In this document: one piece after another, positions 20,394 to 31,118 of the stretch
How the letters are laid out: every line of letters begins with the position of its first letter
Position numbering within the stretch: position 1 is the stretch's first letter
Origin: Cladorrhinum sp. PSN259
Lineage: Eukaryota; Ascomycota; Sordariomycetes; Sordariales; Podosporaceae
DNA length: 64,000 nucleotides
Direction of reading: 5' to 3'
NCBI GenBank assembly: GCA_033725935.1
Contig: MU867084.1
Location: forward strand, 186,001-250,000
Translations under genes and position numbers: made by a program
Notes under the pieces: model-generated
Seen by the model: the letters and a program-made list of their open reading frames with translations, nothing else
Databases searched by the model: none
What the model was told of the DNA's origin: nothing

Positions 20394-21524
20394 ATGTTCG
20401 ACACTTGGGTGCTGAGACGCCCTGCATTCTTCATTCTGCCAACCTTTGTTATCATCCTGGCTCTCCTCACGAGTTCGTCTTCTCCTCTTCTGCCTCGCAG
20501 CATACCTATCGTCATTTCGTCCCTGACCGCGAAATTCAAGGGCTATTCTCCTCTCTTCAGTAAAGCGGGCTTATCATCAACCTCGACCTCATCATCTCCC
20601 TCCGTAGTCCCACAACAGTCGCCCATCATGCCTAGAGCGCCAGTCTACTTCTTCTCTCACGGCGGCGTAAGTTCTTGAATATCCTTCCTGCTCACTTTTG
20701 CTCACCTACTAATCCGACCTCAGCCCGACGTGCAATACAACACTGGGCATCCAGTATATCCAGTTCTCCAGCGTATCGGCAAGGAAATCACCCAAGTCGT
20801 CAAGCCCAAGGCGGTGGTGGTCTTCTCAGCCCACTGGCAATCAGATTCGGCACGGGAGATCCAACTCAACAACGCCGTGCTCACCGACCTCATCTATGAT
20901 TTCTACGGCTTCCCAGCAGAATTCTACAAGGCCACTTTCCCTTCAACCGGATCCCCCCAGCTCGCTTCGCACATCATCGACCTCCTCGCCAAAGCCGGCG
21001 TCCCGGCCAAGGGTCTCAAGCGTGGTCTGGACCACGGCGTGTTCTCCGGCTTCAGTGTCGCTTTCCCACCAGATAGCAACCCGCTAAACTGCCCGCTGGT
21101 GCAAGTTTCTCTCTTCAACTCCGAAGACCCCGACGCGCACTACAAGCTCGGACAGGCGGTTGCCTCTCTCCGCGACGAGGGAGTTGTTATCATCGGCACT
21201 GGCATGACGGTGCACAATCTGAGGGACATGCGGTTCGCCATGGGCCAGTCCAAGCCTCTTCCTTATGCCGTGTCGTTTGATAACGCACTGAAGGAGGCTG
21301 TCGAGTCCGACCCATCTGTGAGACAGGAAAAGATGCGCGAGGCTGCGAAACGGCCGGACGCAAGACAAGCTCACCCGTGGATGGATCACCTTATGCCAGT
21401 TTATGTTGCTGCTGGCGCTGCGGGCGAGGATAGGGGCAAGCAGACTTGGACATTGCACGAGGCCAGCTTTGCGTGGGCGCAGTATCGGTTTGGTGATTTG
21501 CCAAAGGCGGAGGAGTCCAAGTAA
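20394..21524 (+). CDS. Extradiol aromatic-ring dioxygenase, LigB class III (4,5-DOPA dioxygenase-like)
   Basis: A non-heme iron (or Zn-site) ring-cleaving dioxygenase of the LigB fold. Two exons, 20394-20666 and 20724-21524, encode 357 residues. The intron is short, with CTACTAAT before CAG. Metal-ligand regions typical of the family are visible: FFSHGGP at the exon junction, FSAHW, DHGVFSGF and the C-terminal HEASFAW. It aligns in character with plant/fungal DODA-type enzymes, so catechol substrates such as DOPA are plausible but not shown. Two starts are possible. The upstream ATG adds about 78 residues with a hydrophobic segment FFILPTFVIILALL, a possible signal anchor. The internal MPRAPVYFF start (20629) would give the usual cytosolic size. 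Confidence 0.88.
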
Positions 21525-22109
21525 TATATATACATATTTGAACATTTCATGTGTTTGACATGAGGTGGTGGTGTGGTGAAATGTGCCATGTGCCGCTCGA
21601 AACGACCCGCTGTTGGCCCCACTATCACGAGCACACAAAACCCCTGCAAGTTATGCAAGCCACCCACCCGGGCACTCGAGCAACGCTGTTTGTTGCCTTG
21701 AGTCTTTGACAGTTTTTGGCACTTGACATGCAACTCGGCTCCCAAACTTTCAAAGACATCACTTGTATATAGTGGCGCCTTGCTCTTCACATTCAAATCT
21801 CAAATTCTTTTCAAATCATATCCAAAGAAAACAAGAAACGGAACGCCCACTTATAAGCCATCGAGCTACTGCACAAGTATACTCCACACCCAAGATACCC
21901 TTTGAGGAAACCCGCCATGGTTCATCCCCCCGGCCGGCCGGAGTTGCGACAGTAGTGGTGTAAATAAACACAGCCTGACCAAACCTTATCACTCCCCCGG
22001 CACGATAGAACATCTTCTTCTCTTCTCTTCCGGTTATAAGCTGCGTGTGTGTGGGTGTGTGTGTGTGTTCCAGTCGCACATTTTTTTCCTTTTAAAAAAA
22101 CAAACCAGA
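21525..22109. other. Intergenic with GT microsatellite
   Basis: Lies between two rightward genes. A GT-rich microsatellite lies at about 22043-22070, in the IVY1 leader, followed by T and A runs before the start codon. No coding region is supported. Confidence 0.5.
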
Positions 22110-23726
22110 ATGTCTTCAATAAACCCCCCGGGAGGAGGAGGGGCCGCCGTTCGACCGCCATCCCCGTCCCCATCCCAACTGCCCCCAGTCCCCGCATCAC
22201 CAACCTACTCGTACGCTTCAACAGCCCAACCGTCCCTATCGCAGTACAACCTACCCTTACCGCCTCCCCCGCGCCCGGCCCACGCGGTCCTCACAAAAGC
22301 CGACCTCGAACACTCCCAAACAGCCTACGCGGACCTCCTCACGACGGCAAAAGCCTACCGCCTGGCCCTGGCCTCCCTCTCAACCGCAGCCTCCGCCTTC
22401 GGCTCCGCCCTCGAATCATGCGCCCGCCTCAAAGAAGCCCGCGCCGAGCCCCTCGGCCCCGTCATCCTCTCCTCCGTGGGCGGGGGGAGCCTCTCAAACT
22501 CTTTTCATCACCACCACCACGCCGCAGCCTCCCACAGCTGCACGGCCGACTCGTTACTCACCGTAGCGGGCTTACAACACCTCGTAGCGAATCACCAGCA
22601 CATCCTGAGCGAAACGGTGTACAGGTCGTTCGAGGTTCCCCTGCTGCACGAGCTGGACAAGTGGAGAGCGGCCGTGGACGACGAGGAAGAAGGATACAGC
22701 CAGGCCGTCGCGGCGCAGAGCAAGGAGATTAGACGACTAGAAAAGGAAGGGATGAAGCTGCACAAGCAGAGACGGAGGGACGTGAGCAAGTTCCGAAACC
22801 ACCTGGTGGAGTTGACTACCAAGCTCGACGGGCTGACGGCGCTGAATGGGGAGCACGCGAGGACGTTGCTCAGGGAGTCTCAGGAGACGAGCGTGAGGAT
22901 CGTCGAGGCCAGTTGCAGTCTTGTCAGGGCCGAGGTTGATATCTTTGAGAGTCTGGCGAGGAAGGGGTGGACGGGTGGGGGGTTGGAGGATGTGCTGGAG
23001 AGGGGGGTTGATTTGTTTGCGAGTGAAGGTGATTCGGCTGGCGGTATGATGGGTATGATGGGAGGAGGAGGAGGAGGAGGAGGGAAAGACGGGATAGGGA
23101 ATGTTGGGGGTATCGGTGGTGGTTCGGGTGAGGGAAGTAAGTTGTTCAGCATCCTGCCGCCCAAGAGCATTCTGGCCGACACCACGGGAGGAGATACCTT
23201 GAGACTGGGGAGCCAAAATCGGGCGGATAGCCTTTTGATGGATACGGATCGGTACCAGAGCCTGGCTGGTCTGGCGGCCGGGGTTGTCTCTGCTGGTGAT
23301 ATAGTAAAAGACAAGGACCGTGGTGACACGGATAGCGTGTTTTCCGAGTTTAATCGGTCGAGAGGGGTACGACCGTTCACGCCTCAGCCGCAACCCATCA
23401 GGATGAACCCGGAGAACTTGATTGTTGGAAGTCTCGAGGATAACAACAGCTCAGATACCTTGGCATCTAGATCGGAGAAAGCACAGAAGAAACGGGGTGA
23501 GGGGAATGCAGCGGAGGGTGATCACGAGAGCGAGGATGGGGATGATGAAGATGACGAGGACGCGCACCCATGGCGAAATGAGGGCTTGCCGAGGTCGCCA
23601 GCATCTTTGGGCGGCGGTGGCGGAGGAGCGATACGGGCTAGAGCGTCGGTGGGCACGAGCCTGGGAGATCCTCAGCAGAGAGATGATACATGGAGTGTTA
23701 CCAGTGTAGCTGATGGCAGTTCCTAA
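22110..23726 (+). CDS. IVY1: Ivy1-like inverse-BAR domain protein
   Basis: Homologue of yeast Ivy1, a phospholipid-binding protein of the vacuole membrane that interacts with the Rab Ypt7 and the HOPS subunit Vps33 and is linked to TORC1/PI3P5-kinase signalling. It is a single exon of 538 residues. The I-BAR-like helical region spans about 55-300 and contains highly conserved blocks such as HILSETVYRSFEVPLLHELD, EIRRLEKEGMKLHKQRRRDV and VRAEVDIFESLARKGWTGGG. The N-terminus is proline-rich. The C-terminal third is low complexity, with Gly-rich and acidic EDGDDEDDEDA runs. The start at 22110 is chosen over an upstream in-frame ATG (22047), whose codons derive from the GT repeat. Confidence 0.93.
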   Translation: MSSINPPGGGGAAVRPPSPSPSQLPPVPASPTYSYASTAQPSLSQYNLPLPPPPRPAHAVLTKADLEHSQTAYADLLTTAKAYRLALASLSTAASAFGSALESCARLKEARAEPLGPVILSSVGGGSLSNSFHHHHHAAASHSCTADSLLTVAGLQHLVANHQHILSETVYRSFEVPLLHELDKWRAAVDDEEEGYSQAVAAQSKEIRRLEKEGMKLHKQRRRDVSKFRNHLVELTTKLDGLTALNGEHARTLLRESQETSVRIVEASCSLVRAEVDIFESLARKGWTGGGLEDVLERGVDLFASEGDSAGGMMGMMGGGGGGGGKDGIGNVGGIGGGSGEGSKLFSILPPKSILADTTGGDTLRLGSQNRADSLLMDTDRYQSLAGLAAGVVSAGDIVKDKDRGDTDSVFSEFNRSRGVRPFTPQPQPIRMNPENLIVGSLEDNNSSDTLASRSEKAQKKRGEGNAAEGDHESEDGDDEDDEDAHPWRNEGLPRSPASLGGGGGGAIRARASVGTSLGDPQQRDDTWSVTSVADGSS

Positions 23727-24168
23727 AGAAACGATTGGAGGGGACCTTTTTAGAGTGATGGATTATTATGATATACCCCACGTTTATATATATATACTAC
23801 AGTTTAACATCTTGCATGGAAGGAAGCATTGGAAATACAGAGATTTACTACCTGCCTTTCTAAATTGCTCCGATCGCTGGAAACCTAGGAAAGAAAGTTT
23901 GAGTGATTTCTTTCTACAGAGCACACCTTATAATTATCATGCCTTGCTACAAACAACTCAACATGAATACTACTACGTATGTACTAATCTTTGCTTTACA
24001 AAAATGCCATGAACGCCCCCCATCATCCCAAATGCTAACCTTGTCGCCTTGAATTAATCGCCCGCCCAGGTCTCCTATTCATTAAGCATACAATTTCTTC
24101 TCTTTGTTTTCCTCTTTCCCCATTCTCTTCCATAACACCCCCTTGCCGCTTGGTATGGTATTTCGCCC
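23727..24168. other. Convergent intergenic region
   Basis: 3' flanks of IVY1 (plus) and the Nup53-like gene (minus). AT-rich, with a TA run near 23787-23798. Nothing else is seen. Confidence 0.5.
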
Positions 24169-25527
24169 TTAATCATCCAACTCTGCAACATTGCGAATTT
24201 CACCCCCAAACAGATTGAGGAGGAAATCCAACCACCACAAAAACTGCCAGTACAAGCTTGCTTTTGCCCAGTCAAACTCGCCATTATCTGTGCGGGGGAC
24301 CTGGCTGCCAATCATAGCACCGTTGAACCACTTGATAAAAGGGACGTAATTTGCCAGGCGCTGAGCATACGAAGGAGCCGGAAGCAAGGCCTGTTCCATT
24401 GGAAGGAGCCTAGCCCTCCGTGCTGATGGGATGGTCTTGCAAAACTCGACGTCATCTGACGAAGCTGCCGCCTTCTCCTCTATTGCTGCTATTGGCTTCA
24501 TAGTGCCGGTTACCGTAGCCGATGATGTAGTAGAGCCGTTGACAGTTGCCGTATCGACAGTGTGCGAGGAGGTGGGGGAGCGATCGAAGCTGCTCGGGTT
24601 CAGCCAGTTCGGGTTGAACCCTGATGCCGCGGCCGTTCCGACTTTTGGCCTGGCAGAGGGCTGCGAAGGATTGCGCGCGAACATGTCGTTCTTGGAGTAG
24701 TCGACGATGGCCTCATCGATGGCTGGGGGGATGCCGTGGTATGGCTCGGCGTAGACGAGGTGGCCGAGGACGCTCTGTGGGGAGGCATAGATGGCGGCAT
24801 CTGCGGCCTCGGCGGATTCGAATGTCACCTTTACCCAGTGCAGTCCGCTGTCGGCCTGGTTGACTTTGACGCGCTCGGCTGGAGTGAGAATGCGCCGCCT
24901 GGTGAAAGCTGGGTCGCGAAGTTCCGACTTGTATCGTCTGCTCTCGAGTGGGGGTTCGCGCGAGTAGTCTTCGCATATCCTGCCGGCAAGCTGCTCGTAG
25001 TGGTTAATGGCAGCATACTGTTGTTGGGTGGAGCGAAAGCCCCGTAGTATGACCTCGACCGGCTCTTTTGGCTTTGGACCCTTGACAACCGGTGGTGCTA
25101 CGGATTCGGCATTGAGGTTCTGTGAAGATGAGGATGTGGGCAGACCTGGTCGTTGGGTCGTTGGGGCTGCTAAGTCATCCTGGTCTGCGGGGTTGTTCTG
25201 GTTCGCGATCCAGCTGCTGAAGATCCTGTCGGCGGCAGCTACGGTGGGATCTTCTTTTCTCGCCGGTGTTGCCGTCTTGGTCCTCGCTCGTCGCGTCGAC
25301 TTGCCAAATGAGCCCGTCTCGTTGATGCCCTTCCTGGTGCGGAGCGACCCGTCCTGTCTGTTTCCGCCCGTCATGTCAGTGTCAGCTGCGCTAGTTGCGC
25401 GAGTGGGTTGCCAGTTGCTGGCTGGGATAACATACTGTGGGAAGAGCATTGCAAAGGGCCTCTTGACACCATCCTCGCCAACATAAAGCTCGTCGTCGGG
25501 GACGTTGTGTAAAATTAAAGGAGCCAT
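24169..25527 (-). CDS. NUP53: Nucleoporin Nup53/Nup35 family (RRM-like MPPN domain)
   Basis: A single-exon protein of 452 residues in the Nup35/Nup53/Nup59 family. These proteins link inner-ring nucleoporins to the nuclear membrane and to karyopherins. The central RRM_NUP35-type domain spans roughly residues 160-275: VEVILRGFRSTQQQYAAINH, LHWVKVTFESAEAADAAI and LGHLVYAEPYHG. The N-terminus MAPLILHNVPDDELYVGEDG is characteristic of the filamentous-fungal orthologues. The C-terminus has an amphipathic, tryptophan-rich stretch (YWQFLWWLDFLLNLFGG), as expected for the membrane-binding helix of Nup53. The middle is Ser/Thr-rich and disordered. It is divergent from ATG29 across 538 bp. Confidence 0.9.
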   Translation of the reverse strand: MAPLILHNVPDDELYVGEDGVKRPFAMLFPQYVIPASNWQPTRATSAADTDMTGGNRQDGSLRTRKGINETGSFGKSTRRARTKTATPARKEDPTVAAADRIFSSWIANQNNPADQDDLAAPTTQRPGLPTSSSSQNLNAESVAPPVVKGPKPKEPVEVILRGFRSTQQQYAAINHYEQLAGRICEDYSREPPLESRRYKSELRDPAFTRRRILTPAERVKVNQADSGLHWVKVTFESAEAADAAIYASPQSVLGHLVYAEPYHGIPPAIDEAIVDYSKNDMFARNPSQPSARPKVGTAAASGFNPNWLNPSSFDRSPTSSHTVDTATVNGSTTSSATVTGTMKPIAAIEEKAAASSDDVEFCKTIPSARRARLLPMEQALLPAPSYAQRLANYVPFIKWFNGAMIGSQVPRTDNGEFDWAKASLYWQFLWWLDFLLNLFGGEIRNVAELDD

Positions 25528-26065
25528 GTCTCAGGCGCCCGACGCCGATCGAGTTTGCGGAAGGTGCAAGAATATAGGGGGTTCTCGAGGACCAATCGAA
25601 CCGGCGAGTTTGTGCTGGAATTGTGAGTGAATGTCTTTTGGCTTTTTTTTTGTTGCGTCTGTGAGAATGCGACGCGATTTTTTGGGTTTCCTGCAGTGTC
25701 TCCTTGCGGCTTGCGAATCAACCAGTTCGACCCAGCAACAGCAGCCAACCTGGGCCTGTGCTTTGAATCTACTTATGCCTTTATCCAGCAAATCTAATTC
25801 TCGCATACTTGAATACATCCAAAGAACGCTGCACATTGTAATGTCTCGGAATAAAGGCATTTGAATTTGAAACAACATTATCAGTCAGAGCTACAGGTAT
25901 TTTTGAGTTCTGTAATTGTTTTATTCTCTCTTCCTTTTTTATTTCTCCAAGCAGCAAACTGATGGGGTCTCCTGTGTAAGTGTAGCCCGCTTACCTGCAT
26001 ACACACTTCTAGGCATTCACTTTAACTTGAACGTACGGATCCGTAATAGCGGTTAAATCGATAAG
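25528..26065. other. Divergent promoter between NUP53 and ATG29
   Basis: A 538-bp shared upstream region with a T-run near 25646-25653. No specific regulatory site or gene is supported. Confidence 0.5.
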
Positions 26066-28019
26066 ATGTCGAGGGGCGCAAGGCCAAAGCCGGAGGTGGT
26101 CATGAACAATAACTGGGTGGACCTTGTGACAGCATCAGAGGAACAAACACCACAAGACTTCATCAACCAACTCGCAATGGAAAGCAAACGCAGGACAGAT
26201 CTCCTTTCGAGGGAACAAGGCAGGACTGTCAAACGAGTCCCGAAAGAAGATAAATCGCCTAGATACACAGTTTATGTTCGGCTCCCATTCCAGCGCGGCG
26301 ACTTTGTCGATCCCCAACCGGTAAATACAACCTTTATCTATCCACACTGTGTAGGCCGTCCATTAACTAACACCACATACCATCATCGGCAAAGGTCAAC
26401 TGGGATGAGAAGAAATCAGAAGCACTATGGAGCATTATCTGGGATCCCTCTCGCGCCCATGAAATAAACTGTAAGTTGCGTTCTCGATTTCCTGTCAGGG
26501 CTGCAAATGCTGATGCTGACACTTTGTTGCATAGGGGGTGAGCTGTAAGGCCGACTCGATTGTATTGACCGTAATGATTCGCACGGTACTGACACTGTCT
26601 AACTTCTACAGAGCCTCACATTTCAAGGTCAGCTTGGAGTTTATCATCCAGATGGCCAACTATCTTGCCGAACGCCATACGACTCAGCTTAGGGCTCAGA
26701 TAATCAAGGCTACGGCGACGACCGCCAGAGGTGTCAATAGTCAGTCTCCTGTGCCCGGTTCCGGCACTGAAGCTCCCAGCTATGCCATTACCGCAGAGGG
26801 CATGAGACGCACAGGATCAACAAAGGGTAATCGTCCAGGATCAGCACTCTCTATTCGCAGCCAAACGCCAGTAGCTTCCCATCCAAAGAATGAAGGAGGT
26901 TATGGCCGGGTTTCAACGGCTGGTCCATCGACCAGGCCTTCCAACATCCCGGTTCGCCCGACAGTATCACGCAACTCTTCATCGGGCACTGCTGTTCCTA
27001 CACTGAACACTATCAGTAGCAGGCCGACAACCGCTGCTACTCGGCTGAACGAACAACAAACTCATGGTCGCCGTACTACTTTCCTCAGCACGAGGAATCA
27101 GCAGCAGCAGCAGCAGCATCGAACCACCAAGCAAGGCGACGCATCACCCTCGAGCCCAGGGCCTGCGTCTTCTTCCTCATCAGATAATGATGACTCGGAT
27201 GACGGGTCGCCTGTTCAGAGCCGAATCATCCGTCGGCCTCCATTCTCATCTCACAACCGCGCGGCGCCCACCTTTGATGGCGTCGACGAAGAGCCGGAGC
27301 CTGCATTCCTCCCATTCGCCGCCGCTACTTCGACGTCTACTTCTAACCAAGATATGACGTCTACTCTGCGCGGTAATCACAATCTGAGGAATCTCGTCGC
27401 GGCACGCGGGTCGTTTGCTCAGCCGTCGCGGAGCCAGACCTCGGATTCCTCGAGCAGCTCGGCAGCCATCATTGAACATCAGCGGCGTCCATCAACAAAT
27501 GCACGAGATGGAGGGAACAGGTATCCAAGTGGTGGGTATGTACATGGAGGAGCACTGTCTCCTCGGCGGACCGCTGAGTTGAAGGGAAAGGCAAGAGAAG
27601 CCGGAAGCGACGGGACGGGTACTCCGAGCATGGGAAGCAGTTTTAGCGATCTAGACGGTGAGTCATGTATTTTCTTTTTCTCGCTTCATGTTTTCATGTT
27701 TTTTTTGCTCTTTTCCCCTTTCCTGCTGGGAAACCTCGGATGAGATGTTTGTTGCTAGCCTTTGGCTCACTTCCGTTCATCCCTTGATCGGATTTCTGGT
27801 CTACCATATTCTTCTACACATACAGGCCGCGGTATTTGTCTCTGGGATTACTAACATGAAAATTTGAATACAGATACTTCGGTTACTGATTCAGCCCTGG
27901 AAGAGGCCCTCGCTAGTCGCATGCAGGATGGCACGCTGGGCAGCAGGATGAGCATTATGGGTGCGACTTTGGGGCAGGCGATCAAGAGTCGATATCTGCC
28001 CAAGTCTAATCGCCAATGA
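26066..28019 (+). CDS. ATG29: Autophagy protein Atg29
   Basis: Atg29 works with Atg17 and Atg31 as the scaffold of the Atg1 kinase complex at the phagophore assembly site. Five exons fit with consistent phases: 26066-26320, 26395-26470, 26535-26544, 26612-27657 and 27874-28019, giving 510 residues. The conserved N-terminal domain reads RYTVYVRLPFQRGDFVDP and VNWDEKKSEALW, then EINWGELASHFKVSLEF and ANYLAERHTTQLRAQ. The WGEL segment requires a 10-nt micro-exon: reading straight on meets a stop after GEL. The remainder is a long Ser-rich disordered region with a short poly-Gln tract, and the last exon ends LGQAIKSRYLPKSNRQ. About 65 residues precede the conserved domain, more than usual, so the start could be internal (26102 or 26177). 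Confidence 0.93.
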
Positions 28020-29599
28020 TGTAACTCAGAGAGTCTACTTGGGTATTTCGAGCATGGTTTTTCTGCAGTTGGGAATGGGGAATGGTCAGTTCTTGGGGCT
28101 AGATTTCGCGGTGTGGGATAAGGCGCTCGATGGTATTTATGTTAGCTAGGGACTGGGTAAGTAGGTTAGTTTTTGTGCGTTTGACTTTCCAGGCGTACAT
28201 TTCGCTTACAGGCGATTTGAGTAATTAAGGAGATATAATCGTCCTAGGAATAGCTCACATGGCGAAGCCACTATATAAATAAATCGCATGGGAAAAACAA
28301 AAGCACACATCAATTTTTTAGTGAAGATAGGTCACGGAGAGAAACACCTCCTTGAACAAAACATCATGTTAGTCGAGTTCGTACGTACGTACGTAGTTAG
28401 CTATGCAGGCTGGTGTCCTGTCGAGCTTACACATGTATATGACTGACACTGCAATTCTTCCTTGCCAGGAAGTCGCACGCTTCAAGGTTTCTATTTTGCC
28501 TATTTTCGCGCTCATACGTATCTAGTTGTAGTGTAATCGTGGTGGTGATAGGTGCAATTGTCTAGATGTTAAGACTCCGTTCTTCATTCCTACTTTCTTG
28601 TCATGCTCAATTGCAGTCTTCTTCGTCGCACTCGGGGATGTAAGAGATGGAGGAGATGTAGGAGATGGAGAAGATGGAGACGTCAGTAACGGATGCAAAG
28701 TAGATACAGTCGAGATCCTCCAGTACAGCAGCACTAAACGTTACATTACATACCTAAAGGAACACGATCAACTGGGCAACAGGAATATCATATAGATGGG
28801 TTGTATGACCACCATTTTTTCGCCCTGAAATTTCACCCTCAGCTGTAGGGCATCAATCCGGTTACAGGCAAAGTTCGACGCGTGATGACTGATGGTTGTT
28901 CCAAGAAACCGTCAACTCAACATACAAAGCAAAGACATCTAAATTGTATTCCGAACAACATTTTTATATCAATCGAATAACTTCAGCAACCGGCAAGGAG
29001 GTTCGAGAAGTCGCTACTCCTTCATGGCCACGCAATACATGTATGCGAACAGACGGGTGTCACTTCCACTTCTCTTCAGAGTAACCCCAGCCGGTACCCA
29101 GGTGTTATCGAATGCCTAATCCACCCTTGGTGTTCGTTCGATGAATAGGTACTGTAGAAATGGAGAGAGTAGTGCCATAGGACAGAAAGCACAAACTGCT
29201 GGTATTAAATCAGGGGCGCTTCTTGTAGTTGACCTGGGAGGTTTTGCCGAATCCCATAAAACTTTCCTGCGTCGCATATCAAAGGGCAGACATACTATAG
29301 CATTTAGTCGCGCACCATCGGCAAGTAGGTATCTGATGGAGTTCATTATCCTTTTGCACCACCGTTGGGATCAAAGCACTACATGTACCTGGGTAGGTAG
29401 CTGCCACCGAGGAACAAGAATAGGTACTCAACCGACTTCTGAGGGCTCTTTGAGGCGTTTTCCCAGATTGGCTCTGTGGATGTGTCAAGGAATGGGAGTA
29501 GTCAGTGTAGCGTATGGGCGTAAGTGCCGCACGACTCCTCTCGCGAGAGGTGATGCCGCACTGGGTAGAACCTGGTCCGTTACGTGCCGGCCGAAAATA
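28020..29599. other. Gene-free region, start of the repeat island
   Basis: About 1.6 kb without a supportable intact gene. Simple repeats include a GTAC run near 28380-28396 and a GGAGAT-type minisatellite near 28645-28680. The 186-aa open frame at 29141-29701 (plus) runs antisense to the degenerate NmrA-like sequence and is rejected. Confidence 0.5.
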
Positions 29600-29880
29600 T
29601 CAATGCATCGCCTGATGTTTAAGTGCTCGTGCTTGCGGTCCTTGACCCCGCCATTACTGAGATCGGTGATGCCCTGCAGCGCAGCCACGGTGCTGGCCTA
29701 GTGTACAGCAATAGCACGATCGACAGCCTTGTCCGCCTTGCTTGGATTCACCTCGACATAGGTGACAGCGCCGACGACTTCTTTTCGCACAGATTTGCTA
29801 GGATTTAGGCCCAGGACGATGACAGTGACGTTGATCCTGTTTCTCCGGCTTGCAGCAATTGCAGTGCCAGCGAATCTGCC
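29600..29880 (-). pseudogene. Relic of an NmrA-like/isoflavone-reductase-like NAD(P)-binding gene
   Basis: Read leftward from 29880, one frame gives GRFAGTAIAASRRNRINVTV, then KSVRKEVVGAVTYVEVNPSK, KAVDRAIAVH, a TAG stop, and STVAALQGITDL. The order of a nucleotide-binding start, a basic KS.RKE segment, TYVEV and SALQG-like residues is reminiscent of fungal NmrA-like proteins. No GxxGxxG motif, intact start or continuing C-terminal half can be found, and the frame is interrupted by an in-frame stop. It is therefore either a decayed gene or a chance resemblance. The family call rests on memory of conserved blocks only. Confidence 0.4.
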
Positions 29881-29899
29881 TACATGTAGAAATAAACAT

Positions 29900-30996
29900 C
29901 AAGATTTAGCATAAGACACATCAGAATCGAAAGCGAACAACAAACTTATTTAGCCGAGCAACTTCTCCTCAAGTACAGGCATCTGTACACGGACAACGAG
30001 CGCGTAATATCGTTTAGTGTTAGTCGAAGCACGCAAGTGCTTTGGTTCATTTGGGCGACTTCTTCAGCCAGCCAGCCAGGTATGGCACGCGCTGCATCTT
30101 GTGTCATCGGCTCATTGATGTTGTTCGAGGGAGGAAGGATCATGTTGCGAACGATCGTTCAAACTTTTATGGAAGCCACTTGCGCGTTTAGGCGGCCGTC
30201 TTCGACTTGAATTGGAGTGATTACCTCCCCTTGAAATCTTTGTAGGTAGGAACATATGCACGAACGACTGTTTAGTAAGTGTGCTGCATTGGATATTAGG
30301 TAGGTAACGGACAAGGAGTGTGCGCGTGATCATCACCGTCAGTGCCTTCCAGGTTTTGCGAACGCATTAAAGGTTTAGAGCATGTCAGGTCCGAGCCTGA
30401 GTTGGTCGTCAAGGGTCGACAAGACTACGGCCAGTGCCTTCTGGTATGCTCTGGAAGGTGAAGTGGACTGAAAGTCGAACCTCGATCGCGAAGGGCAGGC
30501 AGGTGCACTAGTGCCAGTGTCATCCAATGCCAAAAGATTTTCTGCACTCCCATGGCAGTCACACCATCGAAGTTCGCCCATGACTGTGACGCTGTCCCAA
30601 TTGGAACCCACTTCCACTGGCATCCACAGCTCCATGGATGCCTCCATCCACACATCCAATGTGCGGTGCTCTTTTTCTCTCGACGACACAGAGGGAGAAG
30701 GAATAATTTGATCCGCTCACGTGGGGTTTCCCGGCGAGTATAAACCCCCCCCCTCTGTTCGCCTTTTCCCTCTTCCATCCTTCGAAGCTCCACGTCTCCA
30801 CGAACTCATACAGCATCAGCTGTTGGTGCGAGATTGCAAGCATCACCAGATCTTTCTTTTTCCATCTGCTTGAGCGAGAGCATCAACAGAGAAGATAAAA
30901 AAGAGAGGAAAGGGGAAAAAAAAAGAGAAAAAAAAAAAGGGAAAAGGCAAAAAAGAAAGAGGAAAGAACCAACAATACAAATAAGGGAAAAAAATT
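29900..30996. other. Gene-free region with purine tract
   Basis: No gene is supported. An A/G-only tract of about 80 bp lies at 30887-30966. Overlapping open frames at 30375-30846 on both strands are shadows of each other without family resemblance. Confidence 0.5.
30988..30994 (-). terminator. Pol III T-run terminator
   Basis: Seven T residues on the minus strand begin three bases after the discriminator base of the tRNA-like gene, a canonical RNA polymerase III stop. Confidence 0.65.
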
Positions 30997-31118
30997 TAGT
31001 CCTGGTCAGGTTCGAACTGACGTGCTCCCGGCCCTTCGCTGACTTACGCTTTAGGAAAGGCAACGCTGGGTGAAATCAACGCTGTTGACCGGGGGGTTAA
31101 CCACTCGCCCACAGGACC
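30997..31118 (-). tRNA. Intron-containing tRNA-like gene, isotype unassigned
   Basis: The acceptor arms GGTCCTG (31118-31112) and CAGGACT (31004-30998) pair over seven positions (one G-U), followed by discriminator A. The T arm GTCAG-TTCGAAC-CTGAC is perfect. The A-box-like TGGGCGAGTGG and D loop GAGTGGTTAA are normal, and a T7 terminator follows. The 122-nt length requires an intron or an unusually long variable arm. A CCCGG/CCGGG pairing could form the anticodon stem, but the loop then lacks U33. Shifting by one base would read CAA (Leu), leaving a weak stem. It may be a functional tRNA whose intron I cannot place, a tRNA pseudogene or a tRNA-derived repeat. Confidence 0.45.

Noticed and set aside
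29141..29701. 186-aa open frame on the plus strand
   Set aside because: Antisense to the degenerate NmrA-like sequence; no motif and no splice context.
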